From Lunularia cruciata (taxonomy: Eukaryota; Streptophyta; Marchantiopsida; Lunulariales; Lunulariaceae), in the NCBI GenBank assembly GCA_948567375.1, contig OX419757.1:75330001-75394000 (forward strand): 64,000 nucleotides of DNA. The letters run 5' to 3'. The notes below the pieces were generated by a model that saw only the letters and a program-made list of their open reading frames with translations, made no database searches and had not been told where the DNA came from. The translations under genes were made by a program, and so were the position numbers. Within the stretch, counting starts at the first letter, position 1; every line of letters begins with the position of its first letter. This document shows, in pieces, positions 21,421-33,149 of this stretch.

Positions 21421-22771
21421 GAAACCAAGACAGCACATGAAGTTTCTATTCCTTCAATCTCCTGTTAACACCACATACAACTTCCTCACTAAGTCTTGTA
21501 CCTTCAACCTTTCCGCTTCCATAACGTCTCCTTTATCCACCATCTGTAACGTCCAGAACATTGCATCTTCGAAAACATTGGACTGCGAGATCAATCACAT
21601 TTTCTCTTCCTTGCATTTTAGAGTCAGAATTCGATTTGCCCATACCACGTGCAGGTCGTTTTCAACCACGTGTAACAACATGCAGGTCGAAGCGATGTCC
21701 CTCAAATTCTTGCCAACTCACCTAATGGTCCTAAGGGTGGGAACCTTTCAACTTACGTCAAACCAAAATTCCCCCAAGATTTGCTTGTACGTATATATTT
21801 GTCAGTAGGTTGAGAAAGATCCTAAGAAACTAACGCTTGGCTGTAAACACCAAACATAATAGAAAACATTGGAGAGGAGACACTTAAGCCGACGAATGCA
21901 TGCATTAATATGATAGATCAATGTATTAATGCTAAAAAAACCGAACCAATGTATTAGGGCTTCTCCCATATTCTCGAGAAAGGGAGAAACCTATGAACAA
22001 TATGACCAATACGAACTGCCTACATTAGCGGGTTTCAAAAATCAAACTATGGGTACCTGTAAAAATCCACAAAACTTTGTTAGGGGATGTCTATAAAAGT
22101 TTTATGGGTAAGGTACCTGAAGCTTATTGGGAAATGGGAGGTTTCAATTCTAGGTTTATGGGGACAGTAGACTTCTGTAAGGCAGTATATGGGGTAGTTA
22201 TATGACAACCTCTTCATGGAATTCTTTTTTATTGATAATCTTTTGATTTTTCCTAAGCTTATATTATGTTATAGGTTTACAGAGGGTACAAAGTGATTTT
22301 ATGCCGCAAAGGCACACAGAGAAATGAGCCCATAGAAGGTAGATCAGGGTTGGTCAGTCGCCAAGGAGCAGGAGCCCGAAGACTCTCTCAGCAGCAAACC
22401 TTTGGCCTCAACGGAAGTACAACGATTTGAATGTGCTGTCACTGGGAAATGTAATTGTCACCTGGAACCATTGTCATTCCACAAAGGCTTTGCATGTGTG
22501 GATTGAGACTGCGGACAATAAAAAAACTCAGGTTATAAAATTGAGGCTGAAGTGTGCAATCTTTCACTTTATGCATATAAAAGATAGTTATGAACCCAAA
22601 GCAATCAATAGTTCCTTCCACATTTGGCATCACGTCTTACATACATTCGAAGTAGAAAATTTTCTTCAATTTCATTTAAAAAGAGAGAAGCAACATGGTG
22701 TGAGAGGGTGCCAAGTAACAAATGTACCAAGGTAACACAAACATGTGCTTGAGGTGACCTTGAAATCATCA
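21421..22771. other. No gene recognised
   Basis: Mixed sequence. A 123-codon open frame (21,437-21,808) shows no recognisable motif. The right part (from about 22,290) may belong to the LTR that carries the ORF at 22,772, but its start was not found. Confidence 0.4.
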
Positions 22772-24735
22772 ATGGTGAATAAGTGGACCCTGCACTACAA
22801 AGCAGATATGATCCATAGCAAGAAACCAGAATTCTTGCTATAGAATTTGGGAATTGAGATACCAAAACTCATTGAAGAGATTGGGGAGAATAAAGATATT
22901 GAGATAGGAAATTTGAGAGGAAACTTTTTTTCCTTGACTAAGGAGCATTGGAGAGATATGGTTGGCTTAGGAAACTCCATGCCAAGGATGATAACACTCA
23001 AAATCAAATGGCATAGACCCAAAAAGAATTTTTAGAAGGTGTTGAAGGCCTCCTTCAACAAACCAAAGACCAAAAATGCATGAAGCATGGCAAATTACAA
23101 GGACACTGCTCAAAGTTCCATCATCAAAACCATCATGAAGCTCTTCAAATCAAAGAAAATAACTTACCTAAACACTAGCCAAGAAATATTCTTCCAATTT
23201 ATGTTCAAACTGCAGCAGGTAAATTGGGCATACATGTTCTATTGCCTAACCAAGGATGTGTAGGAACATAAACCAAAATGGAGGAGTGACCCATCTGTGC
23301 CATTTATTTTACATTTTTATAGGGGAACAAACCTTCTTACAAAGGAGGAGAGGAAGAAATTCTCATGTCATTCCCACCCAAAGGGGTATTTTACATCAAA
23401 GCTAGACACAAAGATAATAAGCCAAATATATAAGGCAGCAAATGTAGAATATGCAAGCTCAAGCAAATTTATACCAGTGGAAGATGCTTTGAACACCCTT
23501 GACTACATTAAGAAGGTGAAGAGAGTGGCACCTACAAAGCCAAAGGTGCAAGCCAAGAAGGCAAGGAAGAACCAATAGGTGGTGGAGGAATCTTTGGAGA
23601 AGGAGGCCAAAGACACCAAAAGTGGAGAATTCCCTCATGTTTGGAGAACCATCTTTAGAGGGGAAGAAGATGAGGAAACGTATGCAGATGCCCAATCTGC
23701 CCCACCCAAAGAAAAAGAAATGCTGGACAAGGAGAAATTGGTCAAAGGCAAGGAGGACCAAGAAGATCCTCACCCCGAGAAAGATGTTCACACCAAAGGG
23801 GTGCATGACCAAGAAGTGCGACCTTTGGGCACAAGAGACGAGAAAGAGGAAGATATGTCTGAAGCCAAAGGCACAATGCCAGAAGGAGAAGAGGAACATG
23901 GAGCCAAGGACCAAGTAGCCAATGCTAAAGGCAAAGGCTTTCTGGAGATAGAAGCCAAAGAAGGAGGACCTTTGACAAAGGAGGAGCATGCAGCCTAAGA
24001 TGAACCTATACAAGGAAGAATTGCTCTCCCAACCCCACTATCCTATCAGATTGTTTGTTTAATGGGGCCAATAATAGCGCTGATAGAGGGGCGTTTGCCT
24101 TAGTACCAAGAGTGCCACAATGAGGTAAATGATTATGTTTCCTTGGTAAGTTATTCATAAGAAATTGCCCACCATGCCAACATAGAGAAGGTGAAGGAAT
24201 AAGTGGTGAAGATGAGGGAGCAATACAAGGAGAAGTGTGAGAAGAAATAGTTTGATGCAAGAGAACTTTAAGGAGAAAATGTAGACCACTTTGTTCAAAG
24301 CGTAAGGGAGAAGAACAAAGGAGATATTAAGAGGGTGTAGAGAGATGTGTACATACTCAAACAAAACCAGAGATAGCAATAGTTTGAGGAGCACTTGAAA
24401 GCTTATAACAAGGAGGTGGTTAACATCCAAAGCAAATTGAATGCAGCCCATGTGAGCATAGTCATAACAAAGGTGCAATGGAACAACTACTCCACCAAAG
24501 TAGGTTGTAATGTAAGAAGCTACAAAATGAACTAAATGTGAAGGAGGAAGAGAAGAAGGCATATCACTGTTGGATGAAGGAAGAATTGATGCCTGAAGTG
24601 CAAGAAATTTGCACCATTAGTCTTGAGGAAGAAAAGACAAAGATCTCCAATGAATAAAGCATAAGAGAGATCAGTTGGTGGACCTTGTAGAGAAGGCAAG
24701 TCAAGAAAGGCTACACCAAACCAAGCTAGACAAAC
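22772..24735 (+). pseudogene. Diverged relative of the GL LTR-encoded ORF
   Basis: Open pieces (22,847-23,035, 23,297-23,578, 23,579-23,998) separated by stops align in order with the GL ORF. GNFFSLTKEHWRDMV pairs with GNPARWTESDWRLVL, QEIFFQFMFKLQQVNWAYMF with QEVFFHKLFAGEPINWARCF, and VPFILHFYRGTNLLTKEER with VPFAAHFYLGLNLLNLGER. A basic then acidic linker (EKEAKD, GEEDEE) and coiled-coil-like sequence to about 24,735 follow, the same domain order. Similarity is too low for a recent copy, so it marks a second subfamily. The start ATG 22,772 is a guess. Function unknown. Confidence 0.6.
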
Positions 24736-25160
24736 TTGAGGTGCCTTCCAGGCAAAGTAATTGCTGAGGGCCAAGTGAGCTATGGTCAAGTAATTTTCAT
24801 GGGAATTAAGTACGTGACTTTCATTACGGGTGAGTTGGTACAAGACTCCTACTATAGGCATCAAACAATCCAACTACAGGATGTTCTTCATGTAGGACAG
24901 AGATCTTGTGTAGGATTCCTCTCTATGGGACTCATGAGAGAGTGGATAGAGTTTGCTATAGGTGTGTAAAATAGAAGGACAAAATAAGGTATATAAGAAT
25001 GTAAAAGTGGTATTCTAATGCACTCAATCAATGTAATCTAGATTAGAATCAAGGATTATGTGCCAATTTGCATTTATGGGGTGGCATTTGAACGAGATGG
25101 CCACCATAGAAGAAGTATTGGGAAGTAAGTAGAAAATTGTTTTTGGGGTTCAACCTTACC

Positions 25161-25170
25161 TATATAAGGG
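25161..25170 (+). promoter_or_regulatory. TATA box downstream of the diverged ORF (ctatataagg)
   Basis: A strong TATA motif about 430 bases after the end of the diverged ORF, mirroring the ORF-then-TATA layout of GL LTRs. This suggests that the ORF lies in the U3 of another LTR family. Confidence 0.45.
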
Positions 25171-25790
25171 AGCTTAGTCCACTATGGTGGGGTTGTTGAT
25201 TATTATTCATGAGTAGATTGATAGGTTGTCTAGCAGAAATCGATTGTTAACTAGCAAAGAGGAGCACTTGGCATGAAGGAGAAAGTTTGTCACAAAATAT
25301 TGGAGCATCCTTCATGTTGGGGATCTCTATGGATTTACTATACCTCTTTTGATAGTCTTCAGCTATATATTTGAGATCAACCCTATGCAGGAAGGAAAAA
25401 CATCTTGGGAGGAAAAACATTTCAGGAGAGGAAAAGAGGAAAAAGAAAAGAGAATGTACTCACACACACATCATAGGTGCAAAGGAATTAACGTGGTGTA
25501 GAGTCACTTACTCCTACCTCCATGGCAACACAGATTCAATATTTTTACTCTATCTCAATACAGATTATAGAGATTATTTGTAAGCTCTGTCCGAAACTAA
25601 CTATTTTCCTTGTTTGATCTGCACATATGTTTATCTTGATCTGCCTTTCTCATGATTATCTCCTGCTCGTCTAATCAAACATGGGGCCTCGCCTAACCAA
25701 CTTCATGCAAATCAAAGTTACTAAACAGTTTCCCTGAATCACCTATATTCAACTCGCAAAATGCAGAAAAGCCCTCATTCTAAATCATTT
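25171..25790. other. Possible R/U5 and flank; no gene
   Basis: No coding signal. A primer binding site expected after a U5 was not found, so the right end of the diverged LTR is unknown. From about 25,743 to 25,790 lies a unit that is repeated at 31,212, flanking the chromovirus. Confidence 0.35.
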
Positions 25791-25795
25791 ATATT
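25791..25795 (+). repeat. Target site duplication of the chromovirus (left, atatt)
   Basis: atatt directly before the 5' LTR equals atatt at 31,212-31,216 directly after the 3' LTR. Confidence 0.8.
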
Positions 25796-26206
25796 TGTAA
25801 CAATATAGATTTTACCGACAAAGTTATTCAAGGCTAACAAAGTAGTGAATGGGCCAAATTAGCATAGAATATCCTAGAAGTATCTAGGAAGCTTCTTGGG
25901 AAGCTTCCAACTAGCTTGGCTTGTATCCCAAGTAAATAGTTTCTACAAAGAAGTTTCTAGAAACTTCCAACCAACTTAACTTGCATGCCAAGTAAGCGGT
26001 TTCAGGAAGGAAGCTTCTTGAGAAGCTTCATGATTAACTTGGCTTGCATTCCAAGAAAGCTTCTTGAGAAGCTTCTTAAGAACCTTGTATGCTCCCTATA
26101 AATACTAGAGCCAAAGCTCATGCTAGGCATTTGGAGTTTTCCCACATCCAGTGTCACAATGCGATCTCCATTCTCCTATTTCTTTCCTTGCTCTTGGTCT
26201 TTTACA
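25796..26206 (+). mobile_element. Chromovirus 5' LTR (411 bp)
   Basis: Starts tgtaacaatatag, ends ggtcttttaca, and is followed by a tRNA-Met-type PBS. A second copy lies at 30,806-31,211. It contains an array of GAA/TTC blocks (about 25,885-26,080) and a TATA-like ctataaatac near 26,096. Confidence 0.9.
25950..25967 (+). promoter_or_regulatory. Heat-shock-element-like array in the 5' LTR
   Basis: gaagtttctagaaacttc is four alternating GAA/TTC units, each two bases apart (GAAnnTTCnnGAAnnTTC), a perfect heat shock factor consensus. It lies about 130 bases upstream of the TATA-like box. Further palindromes such as gaagcttcttgagaagcttc near 26,010 and 26,060 add to the cluster. Function is inferred. 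Confidence 0.55.
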
Positions 26207-26207
26207 T

Positions 26208-26219
26208 TGGTATCAAAGC
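26208..26219 (+). other. Primer binding site, initiator tRNA-Met type
   Basis: tggtatcaaagc differs at one base from tggtatcagagc, the common primer site of plant gypsy and copia elements. It starts two bases after the LTR end. Confidence 0.85.
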
Positions 26220-26689
26220 AGGAATAGGATGGATGGAATTTATGGACCACCAAACCATTGGAAATTTTGTGTCCAAGTACTACCCAAGCATCATTTCACA
26301 CAATTCATCACCTCACACTTTGGACAAGATCTTTGGATATGATCACCATATCTAAGGAGCCTTTGGTGCTTCCAGTTGTAACTTATGGAGAAAGATGGGT
26401 GTGCTAATTCTATGTGTTAAGAAATTAGATAGATTAGGTGTGGTATGATAGAGTAGCAACCATGGTGGCAATGCTAGAGATTATCATTGCTATGCAACAA
26501 CCAATCAAGCACCTTACTCAATTGTTGGATGAACAAGATCCTCAAAGACAAGGGCACATAGAAAGGGTACCAATTTGAGAAAGAGAAGATCAAATTTTAT
26601 TCCCTAAACCCAAGGTATCCAAAGACAAGAATCTCTTGGGTGCAATGGAGAATTTTTTGTGTTGACTGTTAATGTTATTTTGAAGCTAC

Positions 26690-27200
26690 CAATCTTTAAT
26701 TGAGCAGAAACAGATTCTCTTGGCTTTTAGCCAATTGGATGGAGTAGCAGAACTATGGTGGCATTTTGAGTGGAGCAAGCTAAATGACAAATTTTTGCAC
26801 CAATCTTGACGTGAGAAAAATTCAAGAGTGCAATAATTAGTCAATTCTAAGCTATAAATGCCACACAAACTGCACCAGATAGGTTAGCAGAGTTGAAACA
26901 GATTGGCTTTGTAAGAAGTTACATCATATAATTCCAAAACACCATCATGCAAATTCTAAATATATTGGAAAGTGAAGCTCTAGATCAATTTGTGAGGTGC
27001 TTGAAGTCATGAACCAAATTATAGTTAACCATGCAAGAGCCTCAACACTTGGAGGAAGCCATGTGGTTGGCCAAATGTTTTAATTCCTTGGTTGCAACAA
27101 CTTGGTCTTGACCTTGACCTCCACAGAACCTACCAATACACTACACACGGGTGGAAGAGCCAACGCTAATGAAGATTGATGCCATTCATCAAAGACCACC
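26690..27200 (+). pseudogene. gag: Chromovirus gag remnant
   Basis: A broken frame reads ILLAFSQLDGVAELWWHF, LAELKQIGFVRSYIIQF and a stretch ending LNILESEALDQFVRCLKS. This is the order of the retrotransposon gag domain of plant chromoviruses, with several stops. No knuckle could be read. Confidence 0.65.
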
Positions 27201-27859
27201 TGGCATGGTAGATAGAGAAAAACTATGACATTAGTTTTGAGCCGCTTATAAGGAGCTTGATTAGTTCAATTGGAACTGAAAGCTCAACCTATGCAAGTTT
27301 ACTTTACTTGCAAGGTATGATAGAACTAATCGAGGTTGTAAGATTTTGGTTGATTTTGGAAATTTAGAGGATTGTATGTTTATGCAAGTAGCAGAGAAAT
27401 TGGGTATTCCTATCAAGCCAGTAATTGAAGTAGATGGATGATGGTGGATGGTAGAAAAGGTTTTGTATTCTGGACCTTGCATCTTGTTACCTTCAATATT
27501 GGGAAAGAATATTTGGAGTATATGAAGTTTGTAGTGGCATCTCTACAGTATAATGTCATTCTAAGACTACCTTGACTTGAATGTCATAAGGTTCAATTTG
27601 ATTGGACCTAATGACAAATTCAAATACAACACCAAGGTAGGAATTTTTTATTAAGTTATTTGGCACCTCTGAGTAAGACACCTAAGAATAGTCAGTCACG
27701 GGATGGGAAGTTTGGCAAGAAGGTAACCATAGAGTAAGCCTTGAAGGGAGATGAATCCCAAGATGAGAAGTTTGCCAAGAAGGCAACCATAGAGTAAGCT
27801 TTGAACAAAGATGAGTTCTTAGATGAGAAATTTATTATGAAGCAGCCATAGAGCAAGCT

Positions 27860-28960
27860 TTGGAGGAAGATAAGTCTATTTTTGCAATGTGGATCAAGTT
27901 GATTTCACAAGGACAATCTGAGGTGGATCAAGAGCCCCATCAAGTAATGGTTGATCAGATAGTTCAAGAGTTTACGGATGTGTTTTTGGATGATCTATTG
28001 AAGGGATTACCCTCCTATTGTGGTATGCCCTTCAAGATTGAGTTATTATCAAGGAGTACTCCAATGAGTAGACCAATCTTTTGGCTCTCACCAAAAGAGT
28101 TGGAGGAGTTACAAACAACACTCACGGAGTTATTGGAGAAGGATTTTATATGACATAATACCTCTTTTTTGGGAAGCACCAATATTATTTGTTTTGAAGA
28201 AGGATGGAGGACTTCATTTCTATATTGATTATCATGGCCTCAATAAGAAAATTATGAAGAATACATACCTCTTGCTTCATATCAATGACTTGCTTGATCA
28301 GTTGAGTGGAACATGATGCTTCTCCAAGTTAGATCTTTGCAGCAAATATTTATTAATCCCCATTGATAGGGAGGATGTGCAAAAGAATACATTTTGCACA
28401 AGGTATGGGCATTTTGAGTTGAGAGCTCTACTTTTTGGGCTCACTAATGCTCCAATATTTTTCATGGATCAGATGCATCGGGTCTTGGATGGACTATTGG
28501 ATAGACATGTGATGGTATTCTTGGATGATTTCTTAATCTATAGCAAGATAGAGGTAGAACACATGAATCAAGTTTGAGAAGTCCTAAGACGACTACAAAA
28601 ATGGAAATTTTATTGCAAGAAGTCAAAGTGTGCCTTTTGGCAAAAGGATTACCTTATTGGGTCACAAGATCTCATAAGAGTGGATCAAGATGGAAGAGGA
28701 GAAAATCAAGATAATGAGTGATTGGCCTACTCCAAAGGATGCTATAAGAGTGCGGGCATTTAATGGATTGGTCAGTTTATATAGACAATTCATCCACTAT
28801 TATGTTCATGTGGCTACACCATTGACCGATCTCTTGGAGAAGAACTTGAACTTCCAATGGACCACCAAGCACAAAGAAGTATTCCAAAAGTTGAAACAAA
28901 TGGTGTCTTTAAGACCCATTCTTCAACCATATGATCCTTGACTATCTTGTGTGGGTGATT
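27860..28960 (+). pseudogene. Chromovirus reverse transcriptase remnant
   Basis: The pre-RT block FTDVFLDDLLKGLPSY and PIFWLSPKELEELQ is clear (27,970-28,110), ending LEKDFI before TGA at 28,151. The core palm is frameshifted but still has MVFLDDFLIYSK (about 28,511) with the catalytic DD, then FQWTTKHKEVFQKLK (about 28,852). Many stops. RNase H follows in pieces to about 29,300 (for example QTDQKLLLQTL). Confidence 0.8.
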
Positions 28961-29399
28961 TTGATACTTCTAACTTTGCAATTGAAGCTGTGTTGCAATA
29001 GGAATTCCTAGATGGACTACATCCCATTGCCTTTGTGTCTTGCCAACTAAATATAACTTAAAGAAATTATTCTACTTGAGATTGGGAACAACTTGCAACG
29101 GTTTGCCACCAAGGTATGGAGGCATTACCTCTTGGGAAAACAAGTGATCATGCAAACTGATCAGAAACTATTGTTGCAGACCTTACACTTGGAACACATG
29201 AAGAATAGACATCATCAATAGGAGGAGCAACTCCAATTGTTTAACATCAAACTTGAGTACAAACCAGGTTGGTTCCATGTCATCCCTAATTCCTTATCAT
29301 GATGACTTGATTTAAAGTCTCTTCCTCTCATCATGGCGGCAATTAAAACGGTGTCAATTGACTCCAAGGTCTAAAACAAGTTTTGGTCAACTCTACAAC

Positions 29400-30450
29400 A
29401 AGATCCTTTCTTCCAGATGATATATGGTCATCTTGCAGCATACAATGAGGAGTATAACACCTTCTTCTTCAAGGAAGGCCTTCTATTCCATGAGGATCAA
29501 ATCTATGTTCTAGCCAAAGGTGATCTTCAACTTGTGCGCCTTCAAAAAGCCCATGATCTACCATTTGCTGGTCATATGGGTGTGTACAAGACCTTAGTTA
29601 CTCTCTAATGCCAATGGTGGTGGCCCAACATGGAATGATATGTTTGGGAGTTTGTCAAATTGTATGAAAGTTACCAATGCAACAAGGTTGGTAACCATGA
29701 ACCGAGTGGACTCCTTCAACCACACCCTATTTGATCTACTCATTAGGAAAATGTAAGCTTAGATCTCATCACTTCCTTGCCCAAGACAAAGCAAGGTCAC
29801 ATAACAGTTGTAGTGTTTATGGATAAGCTTAGTAAGCAAATTCATTTCGCACCAACAGTTGATATTATGCATGCTCCAATCTTGGTGCAGATCTACTTTG
29901 ACAACGTATTCAAGCATCATGGAATGTTGTTTGCACTCATCTTCGACCGTGATCCTTGCTTTATTGGAAAGTTTTGGCAAACACTCTTCTAGATACTTAG
30001 CACCAAGCTTGCTTTGTTCACAGCCTGTCATCCTCAAACTGATGGACAAACTAAACATGACAATTGTATCTTGGAAGATATGCTTTGTGCCTTTATCAAC
30101 ATTCACTAAAAAATTGGGATGAATGTCTTGCAACCATGGAGTTTGCATACAATAATTCTAAACAAGCAAGCATTGGATTCTCTCTTTTCTTTCTCAATTT
30201 TGGCCAAGACCCACTTGTTCTAGATTCCCTTCTTGCTACTCCTCCATCTCATGTCCCTCGTGCTTCCACCTTCTTGACCATCATCTCCCAATCCTTCCAA
30301 CAAGCCAAATCTCATCTCCTTGCCAACAAGCCAAATCACCATTGTCATGATCTCAGCTTTCAAGTTGGTGATAAGGTCTTGCTCTCATCCAATAATCTCC
30401 CTCTCCTACTTGATACCCAAGTTTATAAACTTACCTTTAATTAGATAGGA
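29400..30450 (+). pseudogene. Chromovirus integrase remnant
   Basis: The zinc domain is partly kept (KAHDLPFAGHMGVYKTL, about 29,548; WWWPNME about 29,620). Core pieces are SLDLITSLPKTKQGHITVV (about 29,758), IFDRDPCFIGKFWQ (about 29,941) and CHPQTDGQTKHDNC (about 30,025). The acidic third residue of the usual QTDGQTE motif reads Lys here. The C-terminal part has FQVGDKVLLSS (about 30,358). At least seven stops or shifts. Confidence 0.8.
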
Positions 30451-30611
30451 CCCTTTGATGCCACCCAAATTGTCTCTCTTGTTGCTTATTGACTTGCCTT
30501 GCCTTGTCACATGCGTATCCATCCAGTCTTTTATATTTTCAAGTTGAAACCCTTTTTTCCTAACCTATTTTCTATTTCCTCTTGAGTCCAACTCCCTCTC
30601 CCTCTTGTCCC

Positions 30612-30775
30612 TTCCATGATCATGAGGAGTACAAAGTTGATCATATCCTTGCAAGTCACCATATTCAATGGGGCCGTCAAAAGGGTATTCCCTTCATGAT
30701 ATCACATGGGAACCTCTTCCTCATCTTCAGAATGCACAATTGGCCATCCAAGATTTCAAAGCTTCATTGGCAATG
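30612..30775 (+). pseudogene. Integrase C-terminal chromodomain remnant
   Basis: EEYKVDHILASHHIQWGRQK, then after a frame change TWEPLPHLQNAQLAIQDF-like codons, follow the chromodomain pattern (E.EV..IL.HR ... TWEP..NL.NA). This places the element among the chromoviruses. The domain is thought to guide integration to particular chromatin. Confidence 0.7.
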
Positions 30776-30805
30776 AGGACGTCACTAACTAGCGATAAGG
30801 GAATA

Positions 30806-31211
30806 TGTAACAATAAAGATTTTAGCAATGAAGTTAGTCAAGGCTAACAAAGTAGTGAATAGGCCAAATTAGCATGGGATATCCTATAAGTATCAAGGAA
30901 GCTTCTTGGGAAACTTCCCACTAGCTTAGCTTGCATCCCAAGTAAGTAGTTTCTAGAAGGAAGCTTCTAGAAACTGCCAACCAGCTTAGCAAAAATGCCA
31001 AGTAGACTAATCCAGAACTTGGATTAACTTGGTTTGCACTCCAAGAAAGAGGCTCAAGGAAGCTTCTTGAGAAGCTTCTCAAGAGGCTTGTATGCTCCTT
31101 ATAAATATGGAAGCCAAAGCTCATGCTAGGGGTTTGGAGTTTTCCCTCATTCATGTGTCCCAATGTGATCTTCCATTCTCCTATTTCTCTCCTTGATCTT
31201 GGTCTTTTACG
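30806..31211 (+). mobile_element. Chromovirus 3' LTR (406 bp)
   Basis: Starts tgtaacaataaag after the purine-rich ataagggaata. It ends ggtcttttacg, where the 5' LTR has ca, so the last base has changed. Then atatt, the duplicated target. By eye it differs from the 5' LTR at roughly one base in ten, so the element is old. Confidence 0.9.
30960..30972 (+). promoter_or_regulatory. Heat-shock-element-like array in the 3' LTR
   Basis: gaagcttctagaa is three perfectly spaced GAA/TTC/GAA units at the place of the four-unit array in the 5' LTR; the fourth unit has decayed (acTgC). Further GAA/TTC palindromes lie at 30,899 and 31,058-31,082. Confidence 0.5.
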
Positions 31212-31216
31212 ATATT

Positions 31217-31989
31217 CAACTCGTGAAATGTGAAAAGGCCTCACTCTATAGGTCATAGGGTTTTCTACTCTGCAATTGCACACACATCCCAAAACAAGAA
31301 GCAACACACACTCAAAGCGTCACCTTGACATCTTGGATTGTCAAACATCTATCTTAGCCGTGGACAAGAAATCTTGTTGATGATGTGAGCCATAGATCTA
31401 AGCATCACAAATAGGATACATAAGACGGATTAGGCTCCACATCTTAACATTTCATAGGGTGGGTGATGACTCTTATGTTGTATGTGATATCATAACCAAG
31501 ATATATAAAACCTAAATACCCATCATTTGTTCTTGTGTACATGTATTGATGGTTACTAGTACCAATGGATTATTTTGCAACATGTATGATGTGGTGCTAT
31601 TGCTAATCCTTGATACCCTTGACCCCATTATAGGATGTCTCACAACTCCCTTGTAGTGCAACAACTGATTGATAGAAAGTGACAATTGTGGAGGTAAAAG
31701 GGCTTATAGGGATGACAAACCTATGAGAAATCTCCTAGGTTAAGTGTCCCATGGTAAACCTTGCCCTAAAACATAGAAAGGGTTGGCAATTGGAGTTTTA
31801 ATATTGAGGGTAACCCAAGGATGAATTGAACAGTCCTAGGTGCCATTAGTAAGATAGAATCAAAACTCAAGGACATTTACTTGCTAGTTAGGCTCCTTTG
31901 GTAGTGTGCCTTTGAGGAAGGTAAAACATGCTATTTAGGTTGAAGGCTTCATAGCAAAGTGAACTTTGTGCCAAAGTGCACCATCACAT
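31217..31989. other. No gene recognised
   Basis: AT-rich sequence without usable frames or known motifs. Its left 35 bases match the bases left of the chromovirus (25,743 on). Confidence 0.5.
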
Positions 31990-32580
31990 TATGATAGCCA
32001 AATTGTTGATGTACTTCTAGTATAATTGGTAAGAACAAGTTGCCTCCATGAGGATGTAGTATGGAACTGGCTCAGAGTGAAGGGAAAGTGTTACTTTGTC
32101 ACAAGATGGCTATTGTTACATCTTTAACCTCTTGGGTAGGAGAATTTCTAGAAGAGAGAAGGGTTCCTTCTACGGTATCCTATAGCAAAAAAAACCACTA
32201 AATCACATTCATGAATGATATATCACTACATGAGCTCTTGAGGGTGACAATTTAGTTTTTCATGTTGGTCATTGGCTCTACAAGTCTTTCCCTCACAAAA
32301 ACCTATATAATGCTCTCATTGGCACCAAAGTGCCAATGAGAGCATTCTAACCTTCCTAGAAAGCATTCCTCACTGCTATACTATAGGTTTGTAATACCTT
32401 GAGCTTTTTGGTACATGTGATACTTTACAACTCTCATAGCCATCACTGCTCTCAATGCCTCACCCCAATTCTTCAGAACTTCCAAGCTTGACTACCTTCC
32501 TGCACCTCAGCACTTGCATTCCTACTTTGAGTTTCTCACCACTACTTGACTCAATGATCACAAAACATATACCATTCTTA
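31990..32580 (+). repeat. 0.6-kb direct repeat, copy 1 (split by the solo LTR)
   Basis: From ttgatgtacttctagtataa to caaaacatataccattctta this matches 36,395-36,917. Its last 40 bases lie beyond the solo LTR at 36,345-36,384. No coding potential. It may be an LTR of a small element or a tandem repeat. Confidence 0.75.
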
Positions 32581-33149
32581 TGTGGTACCCACATTATTTT
32601 TTTTTTATCAATTTGGAAGAAGAAGTGTTCAAAGAAGTCAAAGTGCGCCTGTATGGCCAAAGAAGGCAAAGAAAAGTGTCCTCAAGATGAAACCCAAGGT
32701 AACGTGACTTTGGGTCATAAGGTGAGGTACTTGGAATTACACTTTCAGCATACAACCCAAAGTAAGGAGTCTTTGTCTTGGGGGTGCTCAACTTGAGGCG
32801 AGGACAATGTAACAACTTTCTATCAAGGCAAGACATTCAAGAAGGGACCTTTCAAAACGGTGGTCATACGCATGAAGCACACTTAATAGTGACAAGAGCA
32901 TGCATGAGGTGTGATTTCTTGATAGAAACTCAAATTAAAGAAAGACAAAGGAGGCGTGACTCTATAAAAATTGAGCTAAAGACAAAGCAATGACAAGCAA
33001 TTTTCCATCGCCGTTAAGAAGTCATCTTGCAGAATCATGGGAAGGGAAGTAGAGTCAAAGACACACTGGTGTGTTGAGAGGAAATCAAGAGAGTTAATCT
33101 GGGAATCAATAGGAAGAATAGTCAACAGCCTAGAGTGGAAGAGAGAAAG

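Noticed and set aside
25796-31211. Copia-type element, because of the tRNA-Met primer site and heat-shock elements
   Set aside because: The order is RT then integrase with a C-terminal chromodomain, which is Ty3/gypsy.
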